Part shown: piece by piece, positions 26,397 to 36,696 of the stretch
Layout of the letters: every line of letters starts with the position of its first letter
Position numbering within the stretch: the first letter of the stretch is position 1
Origin: Bacteroides stercorirosoris
Lineage (GTDB): Bacteria; Bacteroidota; Bacteroidia; Bacteroidales; Bacteroidaceae
Assembly (NCBI RefSeq): GCF_900142015.1
Contig: NZ_FQZN01000011.1
Coordinates: 95,921 to 159,920 of the forward strand
Direction: 5' to 3'
DNA length: 64,000 nt
Notes under the pieces: generated by a model
Database searches by the model: none
Told to the model about the DNA's origin: nothing
What the model saw: only the letters and a program-made list of their open reading frames with translations
Program-made: the position numbers and the translations under genes

Positions 26397-27947
26397 TCAG
26401 TGATTATTAACGGTTTTTAAAACCTCTTGGTTTATTTCAACCTTAGAAGCCGCCCGCAATTGCGCTATCCAACGCTCTTCCAGATAGTTCTGATAGTCTC
26501 CTGACAGCAGTCCACGCACTTCCCGGTAAGTCTGCGGTCCTTTCACTTTTTCACCCAGGAAAGTAGTAAAAGGAAATGACTCCACAGGCTCCGTTTCACC
26601 TTTTTTGAAGATTTCCGCATCCACATAGGCGTTATCTCCAAGAGCAAACAAGCCTTGTTCAGCCTGCACCTGCCGGGTCTTTGCATTGAATGTCAACCGG
26701 ATGGCATTCTGCCATTCTTCTTCCGGTAAGGATTTCAGGAATTTACGAACTTGTTTTCCGATACGCTTAGTGGTGGTATGCAATACTATTCCTTTATAAC
26801 GAGGTGTTTTCCAATGATAATCCGAACGGTGCTCGGCAAAATATGCAGCCAATCCCGCTTCGTCCGAAGGAACGCGTTCCCAGATTTCCCGGTTACTGAT
26901 TTCAAACAACAGCATGCCGTCCCGATACTCTTGCATCAGCATACGAAACTCCGGAAACTTCTGTTCCAGCCGACCGTATTCATAATCAAGTACGGCTTTC
27001 ATCACAAATCCATCCAGTTGGCGTTGCACTCCCTGGGGATGGGCGGCAGCGAAAGGAGCAAACATTTTTCCGGTATACTCTCTGCCGTCAAGCACAAACA
27101 GTCTTTTATCCGTACTTCCCTTTAAAAGCAATTCGTCCATTCCCGCCTTATCGGGCGTATATTTATATTCTTTCTTCAACTTCTCCACCAATGCCTCCGT
27201 CCCCTTGTCCATCCCATGACGACGTGTCTGGCGACGGATTATTTCGTTCTTAATCTCATCGAAAGGACGAATTTCTTTTCGCTCAAGCACTTTGACAATA
27301 TGAATACCTTGCGGTGTAAAGAAAGGACGGGACATCTCTCCTGCCTGTAAACCGAAAACAATGTCTTCAAACTCGGCAGGCATTTGCAACCAACTCACCC
27401 AAAAAGATTTCTTTTCATCAGAAAAATCACGGACACAGGCATCAAAGTCGGCCTGCCCCTTTTGTAATGCCGCATAGATAGAATCCATCCGAGCCTCTGC
27501 ACTCCGAAGCGCATGAGCGGTCACCGTCTGGGGAAGATACTTAAATATATGGCTTACCCGCACCTGTCCCGCACGATGATTGGCTTTCATTTTATCATAC
27601 ACCTGCCTGGCAGCAAGTTCCGATACGTTTTCATCCGTCAGATAGGATTTCGCCAACTGGCGACGGTATCCTTCCAGCTCTTCACGGAAAGCACGCGTCG
27701 TATCAATACCCGCAACCTCGGCAGCGGCAACTTTCAACTTAAAGTTCACAAACAAATCAACGTATTCTTTCAACGTCTTTTGTTCCACACCGGCAAGGGC
27801 ATTATTCTTATTATATATGTACTCAAATTCGGAGCGGAGCACATCTTTCCCGTTAATACGCATCAACACAGGGTCTTGCTGGGCAAAGGACACCCACCCA
27901 ATACAAAGGAGAATTATTGTCAATCCACTTCTTATCATAACTATCAT
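26397..27947 (-). CDS. Periplasmic peptidyl-prolyl isomerase (parvulin family)
   Basis: About 516 residues. The frame is open to 28022, but signal-peptide-like starts are MIVMIRSGLTIILLC at 27947 or MIRSGLTIILLC at 27938; 27947 is used. The leader ends SFAQQD. The N-terminal region (INGKDVLRSEFEYIYNKNN) is typical of Bacteroidetes SurA-like proteins. The parvulin core includes RVSHIFKYLP, FDACVRDFSDEKKSFWVSWL and GLQAGEMSRPFFTPQGIHIVKVLE. First gene of the PPIase-OstA-mutL cluster. A 22-bp repeat array lies between it and guaB. Confidence 0.85.
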   Translation of the reverse strand: MIVMIRSGLTIILLCIGWVSFAQQDPVLMRINGKDVLRSEFEYIYNKNNALAGVEQKTLKEYVDLFVNFKLKVAAAEVAGIDTTRAFREELEGYRRQLAKSYLTDENVSELAARQVYDKMKANHRAGQVRVSHIFKYLPQTVTAHALRSAEARMDSIYAALQKGQADFDACVRDFSDEKKSFWVSWLQMPAEFEDIVFGLQAGEMSRPFFTPQGIHIVKVLERKEIRPFDEIKNEIIRRQTRRHGMDKGTEALVEKLKKEYKYTPDKAGMDELLLKGSTDKRLFVLDGREYTGKMFAPFAAAHPQGVQRQLDGFVMKAVLDYEYGRLEQKFPEFRMLMQEYRDGMLLFEISNREIWERVPSDEAGLAAYFAEHRSDYHWKTPRYKGIVLHTTTKRIGKQVRKFLKSLPEEEWQNAIRLTFNAKTRQVQAEQGLFALGDNAYVDAEIFKKGETEPVESFPFTTFLGEKVKGPQTYREVRGLLSGDYQNYLEERWIAQLRAASKVEINQEVLKTVNNH

Positions 27948-28007
27948 CTTAGAAAAGAACACTGTAATAACGGAAAATAATCTCTTATATTGCCTCAACG
28001 TAAAATA

Positions 28008-28085
28008 GATGATGCATATCATAACAACACATCATGTGTTACACTCAAACAGATGATGCGTTTGCCCCAAACAGATGGTGTGTTT
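28008..28085. repeat. 22-bp tandem array between guaB and the PPIase gene (array 3)
   Basis: Four degenerate units start at 28008, 28030, 28052 and 28074, exactly 22 bp apart: GATGATGCATAT, CATCATGTGTTA, GATGATGCGTTT and GATGGTGTGTTT at their left ends. The second is closer to the inverse orientation. The array lies just downstream of the guaB terminator and about 60 bases before the PPIase start. Confidence 0.7.
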
Positions 28086-28086
28086 T

Positions 28087-28124
28087 GAAAAAAGAAATGA
28101 GGATGTTTTTTACACACCCTCATT
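28087..28124 (-). terminator. guaB terminator
   Basis: 11-bp stem AATGAGGGTGT/ACATCCTCATT (one G-U pair) on the minus strand, followed by a T-rich tract; 24 bases after the guaB stop. Confidence 0.75.
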
Positions 28125-28147
28125 CCTTATATTAATTGCCTCTATTC

Positions 28148-29635
<1,488 letters not shown>

Positions 29636-29652
29636 TTAAAATTTATTGCGTG

Positions 29653-29660
29653 CAAATATA
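29653..29660 (-). promoter_or_regulatory. Candidate guaB -7 box
   Basis: Minus-strand TATATTTG fits TAnnTTTG, 30 bases upstream of the start. The -33 region is poor. Confidence 0.4.
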
Positions 29661-29790
29661 CAGCTTTTCTCGTTTATCCACACCATGATATGCATAAAAA
29701 GCTTATATTGGTTCACTTTTTTTAAACCGTATCCCCCAAAAAACTCTTTTTTCTCCCCTAAACAGAGTCTATTCGAAATACACTTTTCTC

Positions 29791-32013
29791 CTATTTACTA
29801 TAAGAGTATGGTGCATCTATCGGATTTATCCCCCTACTCTTGCAAGGCAAATGATCCATTATCAGACTGAACTCACCACCTTGCAACAATTCCTCATGCT
29901 TCAAGTAATTACGGGAAAATTCTTTCCCATTAAGAGTGACCGAACGAATATAGAAATTATTTCCTGACGGATTATCTGCACGGATTACGAATGTTTTGCC
30001 ATTTGGTAATGAAAGAGTTACCTTATTGAATAACGGACTACTTAATGCATATTCAGAAGTGCCGGGGCATACAGGGTAAAATCCTAATGCCGTGAATACA
30101 TACCATGCTGAAGTCTGCCCGTTATCTTCATCACCACAATATCCTTTCGGACCAGAGTTATATAACTTATTCATCACATTACGGGTATGGTACTGAGTCT
30201 TCCACGGTTGGCCTATATAATCATACAAATAAATGGCATGCTGCACAGGTTGATTACCGTGGGCATATTGTCCCATATTCAATGCCACCATCTCTGCCAT
30301 TTCATGAATAACAAAGCCATAGGTACCATAATTAAAGGTATTGGGTGCAATAAACATGGAATCAAGGCGCTGTGCCATTTGTTCATGCCCTCCCAGCAAG
30401 TCAGACAATCCTTCGGGATCATGAAACACACTCCAAGTCCAGTGCCAGGAACACCCTTCAGTAAAAGGTCCTCCCCATTCAGTTGCGTCAAAATTATCAC
30501 GCCACTTGCCATTAGTATCTTTTGCCCACATAAATCCCTTTTCCGGATAGAACAGATTACAATAATTCTGTGCTTTCCTGTAATAAGTTTCAGCCACTTC
30601 CACATTCCCGGTTTCCTCTGCAAAGCGCGCCAGGCACCAGTCGGCATAAGCATATTCCAACGTTTTCGCTGTTGCTTCCGGCACTTCGGGATAGGGTACG
30701 TATCCCAGTCTATCATATTCCGCGTATCCATCTCGCCCTACTGATGCTATCTCACCACGCGCCTGCGTCTGATGCAACATAGCTTCCAATGCTTTATCCT
30801 TATCAAATGTCCGTATTCCCTTCATCCAAGCATCCGTAAGCAGGGAGATGGAATTATTTCCTATCATGCATCCCCGATGTCCGGGACTTGCCCATTCGGG
30901 CATAAAACCACTCTCGTCATAGGCATTCACTATGGACTGCATGATTCGCCCGCTCACTTCCGGATATAACAGAGTGAACAGTGGATGTACGGCACGGAAA
31001 GTATCCCAAAAACCATTATCAGTATACATATATCCAGCATGTATCTGTCCGTCATAGGGACTGTAATAAATAGCTTCACCTTCCGAATCGAATTCATAAA
31101 ATTCACGCGGGAACAAAAGGGTACGATACAAACAGGAATAGAAGGTTTTCTGTTGTTCATTCGTTCCACCTTCCACTTTAATACGCCCCAATTGCTCATT
31201 CCAAACTTTGGCAGCCGCGGCCGATACTTCTGCCAATGAGCGTCCATTCACTTCATTGTTGAAGTTCAGGCGCGCCTGTTCATGGCTGATAAAAGAGGAA
31301 GCAATGCGAATGGTCAGCTTCTCACCTGCCTGTAATTTAAATCCGGCATATCCACAAGCGTTCTCATCCGTTCCAAACCCGACAATAGGTTTATCAAACT
31401 CTACAATAAAGTAATTGGCAAAATTCCCAGGAACTCCTCCGTTATTGTAACGTGTAGTACCATAGATACAATTCTTTTCCTTATCCAAAGCTACACTACC
31501 CCCATGCTGATAAGCATCAACTACAATATACTGCTCGTTTTCCGATGGATAAGTCACTTCAAAAACAGCTCCGCGTGAAGTGGCGGATAGAGCTGTACTG
31601 ACACCATTATCAAATTTAACTTGGTAGCAATCCGGTCCTGCCTTTTCATTTTCATGCGAAAAACGCATACCACGTTTTTTGTTATCCATAACCAATTCAC
31701 CCCATACGGGCATGATAGCGAACGTACCGTAATCATTAATCCACGGACTGGGTTGGTGAGTCTGACGAAATCCCCTAATCAGGCTGTCAGTGTACATATA
31801 CATCCAGCCACTACCGTTTTCCCCTGTTTGAGGACTCCAGAAGTTCATCCCCCAAGGAACAGCCACCGCTGGATACGTATTTCCATGCGAGAACTCAAAT
31901 GTTGACTCCGTACCCATCAGTGGATTCACCAGGGATGTCAAAGATATCTGAGACTTCTGTCCGCACGAAGCGAATAGAAAACAAAAGCAAAAATAGTATA
32001 TCAATCTTTTCAT
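29791..32013 (-). CDS. GH92 alpha-mannosidase lipoprotein
   Basis: Calcium-dependent exo-alpha-mannosidase type enzyme of 740 residues. A short leader ends LFASCGQ, a lipoprotein-type cleavage at Cys17. GH92 signatures: VNPLMGTESTFEFSHGNTYPA and VPWGMNFWSPQTG near the N-terminus, GFRQTHQPSPWINDYG, and the C-terminal catalytic region GYCGDEDNGQTSAWYVFTAL. Last gene of the PUL, 6 bases after the GxGYxYP gene stop. It implies mannose-containing glycans (N-glycan or mannan type) as target; linkage specificity is not readable. Confidence 0.92.
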   Translation of the reverse strand: MKRLIYYFCFCFLFASCGQKSQISLTSLVNPLMGTESTFEFSHGNTYPAVAVPWGMNFWSPQTGENGSGWMYMYTDSLIRGFRQTHQPSPWINDYGTFAIMPVWGELVMDNKKRGMRFSHENEKAGPDCYQVKFDNGVSTALSATSRGAVFEVTYPSENEQYIVVDAYQHGGSVALDKEKNCIYGTTRYNNGGVPGNFANYFIVEFDKPIVGFGTDENACGYAGFKLQAGEKLTIRIASSFISHEQARLNFNNEVNGRSLAEVSAAAAKVWNEQLGRIKVEGGTNEQQKTFYSCLYRTLLFPREFYEFDSEGEAIYYSPYDGQIHAGYMYTDNGFWDTFRAVHPLFTLLYPEVSGRIMQSIVNAYDESGFMPEWASPGHRGCMIGNNSISLLTDAWMKGIRTFDKDKALEAMLHQTQARGEIASVGRDGYAEYDRLGYVPYPEVPEATAKTLEYAYADWCLARFAEETGNVEVAETYYRKAQNYCNLFYPEKGFMWAKDTNGKWRDNFDATEWGGPFTEGCSWHWTWSVFHDPEGLSDLLGGHEQMAQRLDSMFIAPNTFNYGTYGFVIHEMAEMVALNMGQYAHGNQPVQHAIYLYDYIGQPWKTQYHTRNVMNKLYNSGPKGYCGDEDNGQTSAWYVFTALGFYPVCPGTSEYALSSPLFNKVTLSLPNGKTFVIRADNPSGNNFYIRSVTLNGKEFSRNYLKHEELLQGGEFSLIMDHLPCKSRGINPIDAPYSYSK

Positions 32014-32019
32014 AAGAAT

Positions 32020-33822
32020 TTAATGGGTTTTATTTAAATAATCTCGGGTTTGTTCAGGACGTTGACTCATGCGTAGACGCCACACCAACTCCTGCATGTT
32101 GACCACTTCAAAGCGATCGTCCAAATATCCGGCACACTGTTTAGCCGCCGTCGCTCCATAAGCATTATCCTCAAAATGACTCCATGCATGAACACATATT
32201 ACCGAAAAACTTTCTTCCTGCGCCTTATTTTTCAATTCTGAAGCTATAAATGCAGGAGCCCCTTCACGTTCGTGGAGTCTGTCCCAAAGGGAATATTTTA
32301 CGGTAATGACCGGTATGTCATATCCTTTCTTATTCGTCATCCAAAAGATTTCTCCCTCACCTCCTGCATATGGCGAATATTGCAGGGCAATGATGCCCTC
32401 CAACTGATCATTGGCATCTACATAGGCCTGATAGGCCTCTTTAGCCGCTGTTGATTTCACGTCCATAGCCATCACTCCCAACAATTTAACCTGATACTGC
32501 CTCATATAAGCAGCCAGACGCTTCGCCGCAACTTTCAGATTAGCTTTCCGATTATGGTTCTGGCTATATGTATCCACATAATAATAGCCCCCTCCGAGCA
32601 TTTCCATAAGCGAGCAATCAGGTTGTTGTAATTCGATCAGGTTGTCGAGCTGGACAGGCGCCATCATCGCTAAAGTAGAGATCGGCAGTCCATAAGTCAT
32701 CTTCACATCAGCAGCCTCCGGAACATCATAATAGCGGGAAGCAAAGTCCTGCATCATCCATTGGACATTGTCTCCATCAGAAAGGAAGAAAGATACATAG
32801 TTTGTCTTTTTATTGAAGTCAATGGTTCGCGGATCAAAAGCTTTAGTTTGTACCGGCAACCGGTCTTCATTGTAGAGTAAGGACATAAGCGAATGGTTAT
32901 AGCTCCAGTCACAAGGAATCATCGGATGCCCGCTTCTGGATACACGAGCCACAAACTCATCTTCGCTTACCCCTTGTTCCCAACCGTATACCGGAGCATT
33001 GGGTTTTAACCAGGCGAGTACTTCCTCCAATAGTTCTATATTCTGTCCGCTCCCGGCATCCTCCTGCCTTTTATTCAAGTTCAGCACAAACAGATTATTT
33101 TTGATAGCAAATTCACGTAACTCTCCTGTTTGTACAGGCATAATCACCAATGCGTCTTTGCTACATCTGTCCTTGAATTCATACCAAGCATCAGTCGTTG
33201 TTTTACGGGTAGCATCATATTTCATCACATACCCCGCTTTTTCATAATATTCCTTATCGCGAACATCTACTATAATAGAATTATAAACATGAGAAGCGAC
33301 AGATGCCACCACCCCACTTTCCGGATTGTTCTTCACATCGGTCAGCACATATCCATCAAACAATCCTTTCAATTGGACCTGTATGCCATCTGCCGAAGTA
33401 TAGTTACCGCAAGCCAATTCAACGCCATCCTGCATTCCTTGTTCACGGATTCCCATATCCCTCAATGCAGCACAGGATAGACTATAAGAAGGCTTACCAC
33501 CGTGGTCGTACAGCCAGACTGCCACTTCACTCTTTCCTTTTTCCACTGCACGATTAGTAAGCCCTGCAAGTGACTGACATAATAAATGATATTGTAAACC
33601 ACATGTTCTTTCTGTTTCGTCAATGCTGTTACGGTTCTCTACTGCAATTACTCCCGTGCAAGACCAATATATCTTCGGTTTATTTTTCATTTCGGGCATG
33701 TAGTATTTCGCTTTATCCGAAACAATCCCAACCATTTCCATATTTCCAAGAAAGGAAAAAGGTACACCACTCACTGCTTTCAATCCACAGAAAAGCATCA
33801 AGATACACATAATAAACTTCAT
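32020..33822 (-). CDS. GxGYxYP-domain putative glycoside hydrolase
   Basis: 600 residues with a signal peptide (about 1-19, LKAVSG). The motif LGGGYYYVDTYS near residue 415 fits the GxGYxYP family, named for this motif and regarded as putative glycosidases. Other conserved phrases: YVSFFLSDGDNVQW and YSPYAGGEGEIFW. The N-terminal half would match the GxGYxY_N domain. Family activity is, to my knowledge, not firmly established, so this PUL could help define it. Co-directional with GH92 (6-base gap); a terminator-like hairpin separates it from the SusCD part. Confidence 0.75.
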   Translation of the reverse strand: MKFIMCILMLFCGLKAVSGVPFSFLGNMEMVGIVSDKAKYYMPEMKNKPKIYWSCTGVIAVENRNSIDETERTCGLQYHLLCQSLAGLTNRAVEKGKSEVAVWLYDHGGKPSYSLSCAALRDMGIREQGMQDGVELACGNYTSADGIQVQLKGLFDGYVLTDVKNNPESGVVASVASHVYNSIIVDVRDKEYYEKAGYVMKYDATRKTTTDAWYEFKDRCSKDALVIMPVQTGELREFAIKNNLFVLNLNKRQEDAGSGQNIELLEEVLAWLKPNAPVYGWEQGVSEDEFVARVSRSGHPMIPCDWSYNHSLMSLLYNEDRLPVQTKAFDPRTIDFNKKTNYVSFFLSDGDNVQWMMQDFASRYYDVPEAADVKMTYGLPISTLAMMAPVQLDNLIELQQPDCSLMEMLGGGYYYVDTYSQNHNRKANLKVAAKRLAAYMRQYQVKLLGVMAMDVKSTAAKEAYQAYVDANDQLEGIIALQYSPYAGGEGEIFWMTNKKGYDIPVITVKYSLWDRLHEREGAPAFIASELKNKAQEESFSVICVHAWSHFEDNAYGATAAKQCAGYLDDRFEVVNMQELVWRLRMSQRPEQTRDYLNKTH

Positions 33823-33899
33823 ATTTCAAATTGATAAGACTTCAATTCCGGTAGCCATCCGGCACAAGCGGACGGTAACGGTATAGAAATCAAGTAAAG

Positions 33900-33938
33900 A
33901 AAAAAAGGTCTTCTCCCTCTACAAGGGAGAGAGAAGAC
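33900..33938 (-). terminator. Terminator after the DUF3823 lipoprotein gene
   Basis: Stem GTCTTCTCCCT/AGGGAGAGAAGAC with one bulged pair of bases, followed on the minus strand by a T run (33900-33906). It would separate SusC-SusD-DUF3823 mRNA from the two enzyme genes downstream, allowing different levels. Confidence 0.75.
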
Positions 33939-33980
33939 ACTTCAAAAAATCCTATTGAAAACCATCATCCTGTATACTGA

Positions 33981-34727
33981 CTATAACTGTACTTCGAAAA
34001 CCGAAGAATAGTTATACTTAGCCTGTATACCTTCACCTAAGTTTTTAGGCAAAGCACCAATACGGAAGAAGTACTTCTGCCCGGCCTTCAGCTTCTTACC
34101 TTCGTCAGAACTCAAATTCAGAGTCAACGTAAAAACCTTAGTTGCATTCAGGCTATTATTCTCAAAGTTGACATCATCTCCTTCAATATTAGTCTCTACA
34201 TGCGCCAAGTTGAAAGAGTTGGACGGGTTCTTGTCCGACTGGGCGAATAAAGCGATCTTTTCTACCTTGCCTGTACTATGCCCGTATTGTAATTTGAAAG
34301 TGGCTGTAATAGCATTATCCCCTTTCTTCACAGATGCCTCTTTGATACGGATATTGGGAATCACCCTGAAATCGAGTTTATTCTCCCCTTTATGAAACTG
34401 ATAACCTTTGATAGTATCCAGCTTCACAAAGTTTCCATTATTCATAATAACATCATAGGTGCCGGAGAAGACCAGATTATTTCTATATTCTCCATTCAAC
34501 ATGAGTTTCCATTGCTGTACCTTGCGAATGGCGTAACCATACTCTATGACTTGCACAGAAGCTGCATCACCGCTTGTACCAATCTCTTGCTGAATCAGTT
34601 CATCCGTTTCCGCATCGATAACCGCACCATACACCTGTGCATCCGGCCCATCAAAATTATCCAGTTCACAACTTACCATTATACATGCTGCACTGATTCC
34701 GGCTATTAAATATTTTATCTTTCTCAT
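33981..34727 (-). CDS. DUF3823-type surface lipoprotein (SusE/F position)
   Basis: 248 residues with a lipobox MVSCELDN (Cys20). Phrases DNFDGPDAQVYGAVIDAETDELIQ and LNGEYRNNLVFSGTYDVIM match DUF3823 proteins coded after susD. It probably forms two beta-sandwich domains. In the SusE/SusF position it should bind glycan at the cell surface or support the SusCD complex; this is inferred from location. 20 bases after the susD-like stop. Confidence 0.82.
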   Translation of the reverse strand: MRKIKYLIAGISAACIMVSCELDNFDGPDAQVYGAVIDAETDELIQQEIGTSGDAASVQVIEYGYAIRKVQQWKLMLNGEYRNNLVFSGTYDVIMNNGNFVKLDTIKGYQFHKGENKLDFRVIPNIRIKEASVKKGDNAITATFKLQYGHSTGKVEKIALFAQSDKNPSNSFNLAHVETNIEGDDVNFENNSLNATKVFTLTLNLSSDEGKKLKAGQKYFFRIGALPKNLGEGIQAKYNYSSVFEVQL

Positions 34728-34747
34728 ATTCTGTACTAATTAAAAAG

Positions 34748-36679
34748 TTAAGGATTCTGAATCATCTGGTTAATAGCGTTACGTGGTACATCTTCATAAT
34801 ATTCAGAGATAGAATAAGTGTTAGGACCATTCAAGCTTGCTCCCATAGTGGTTTTGCGTACAAAAATCAAGGAAGGATTTTCATCGCGCAAATCCAACAT
34901 CGGAACCAAAATATCATGAGAGAAGTTATTCATCAACGTATGCAACACTCTCCAACGGCGCAAATCCCAAATACGGATATTCTCAAAGGCAAGCTCCACG
35001 AAGCGTTCGTTTCGCACATTTTCCCTTGTCAGTTCGATTTCGTTAGTGTGGGCAGCCCGCTTACGAATATCATTCAAAGCTTTTGCTGCCAACGTTCTAT
35101 CACCCAATCCACTTTCGCACACAGCCTCTGCATAGTTTAATAGAACTTCTGCATAACGAAATGCTATGTAATCCAATGTCGTCTTATGATATTGCGCTGG
35201 CATACTTTCACTGATCATCTTTCTCATAAGGAAACCCGACATGGAATGAGTTCCATCGCCCGGCCAGAAACCGGATACCTGATGTTTTTCACCCCCCAGA
35301 GAATAATATGTTTTACCATCCTTCCCGGTCACTGTGGTCGGAACACGATACAATTCGGTCCCATCGGATTGAATCACACCACCCTGCATCACAATTTTAG
35401 TTCCTTTCCATTCTGTACCGGGAAGAATGATAGAAGCCCACAAACGCGCATCCTTCGCCTTCTTCGCATCGCCATAAGCCACTCCGTTAAACAAATCATA
35501 AGGAGTCTCCTGACTTACTTTGATATAGTCATTATAGCCGTTATCAAAACCGGCATTAGAATAATTATCATTAATGCGCGTCTTAACCTTTGCATCTGAA
35601 CGGATACCCGGGAGATCCGTATAATCTTCATAAGCATCCACCAAATTAAGAGCAGGAGACATCTTGCCTTGTCCTTGTGTCTGGTAAGGTTCGATAAAAT
35701 AATTCAAACTACTGGCAAATCCAGATCCTTCTTTTACAATACCTTTAATAAAGATAGCTTCTCCATCTGTTTGGTTCGGGTTGATAAAAATACTACGATA
35801 GTTTTCTTCCGCTTCCTTAGGAGTAGCAGGATTGGGCTTATACAGTTGATGGTTCGATTCTGTCATAATAGCCAGGGAGGCATCTATACAGTGCTGGTAA
35901 AAGTAAGCCGCATCATCTGGCTTCATTCCTGCCAATCCTTTAGTGACAGCTTCTCCTTCCATTGGAGCCAGTTCACCGAATTTTGCTATGGATGCAGCAT
36001 ATAAGGCGGCGCGTGACTTCAATGCCAATGCTGCCCATTTAGTAGCCCGTCTGTCCGAACGTTCTGTCGGAAGTTGTGCTGCTGCAAGGTCACATTGCTG
36101 CATGACGTAATCCCAAGTGTCATATTCCGTACTGCGTGGAACAACCAGAGCACCCGGATTGGCAGGATCATATTCCTGTAATTCCTTAATCAAAGGAACT
36201 CCACCGAATTTTTCTGCCAGATAGAAATATACATAGGCAGTCATAAAGGCAGCCTCACCCTCCAATTCAGCTTTTTCACTATCGCGGATATCCAGCGTAG
36301 GAATAATGCTTTTCAGCAAATTGATGTTACGAAGCGTTTCATAGCCATGATTGAAATAATCGGCCCGGATAACGTAACCCGGTGACTGCTCACCCCACTG
36401 GCTTTGAACAGCCTCCTCACAAATATTAGCATACCACAACAGACCTATATTTCCTGTCGGATTATTAAAGCCTCCTTCTCCTGTGGTGCCCGGCATGAAC
36501 ATATAGTCTTCAATGGGCAAATCCCGGTAAATAGTTGCCATAAAAGCCTTTGCTCCGTTAGGATTGTTAAACAGTTCATTAGGAGTTATCTTGTTGTTAG
36601 GTTCAATGTCCAGCAAGTCTGCACATGCTGTAAATACAACCGATAGACCGATTATCAGATAATAATTTATATTTTTCAT
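34748..36679 (-). CDS. SusD/RagB-family glycan-binding lipoprotein
   Basis: 643 residues; lipobox FTACADLLDIEPN (Cys19). SusD features: the N-terminal DLLDIEPNNKITPNELFNNP, the TPR-like helices (AELEGEAAFMTAYVYFYLAEKFGGVPL) and the C-terminal RYAEVLLNYAEAV, RKRAAHTNEIELTRENVRNE with LRRWRVLH. It caps the SusC transporter and captures oligosaccharide. 17 bases after the SusC stop. Somewhat long for the family (about 500-600). Confidence 0.95.
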   Translation of the reverse strand: MKNINYYLIIGLSVVFTACADLLDIEPNNKITPNELFNNPNGAKAFMATIYRDLPIEDYMFMPGTTGEGGFNNPTGNIGLLWYANICEEAVQSQWGEQSPGYVIRADYFNHGYETLRNINLLKSIIPTLDIRDSEKAELEGEAAFMTAYVYFYLAEKFGGVPLIKELQEYDPANPGALVVPRSTEYDTWDYVMQQCDLAAAQLPTERSDRRATKWAALALKSRAALYAASIAKFGELAPMEGEAVTKGLAGMKPDDAAYFYQHCIDASLAIMTESNHQLYKPNPATPKEAEENYRSIFINPNQTDGEAIFIKGIVKEGSGFASSLNYFIEPYQTQGQGKMSPALNLVDAYEDYTDLPGIRSDAKVKTRINDNYSNAGFDNGYNDYIKVSQETPYDLFNGVAYGDAKKAKDARLWASIILPGTEWKGTKIVMQGGVIQSDGTELYRVPTTVTGKDGKTYYSLGGEKHQVSGFWPGDGTHSMSGFLMRKMISESMPAQYHKTTLDYIAFRYAEVLLNYAEAVCESGLGDRTLAAKALNDIRKRAAHTNEIELTRENVRNERFVELAFENIRIWDLRRWRVLHTLMNNFSHDILVPMLDLRDENPSLIFVRKTTMGASLNGPNTYSISEYYEDVPRNAINQMIQNP

Positions 36680-36696
36680 ATCAAACGTATTTTATA

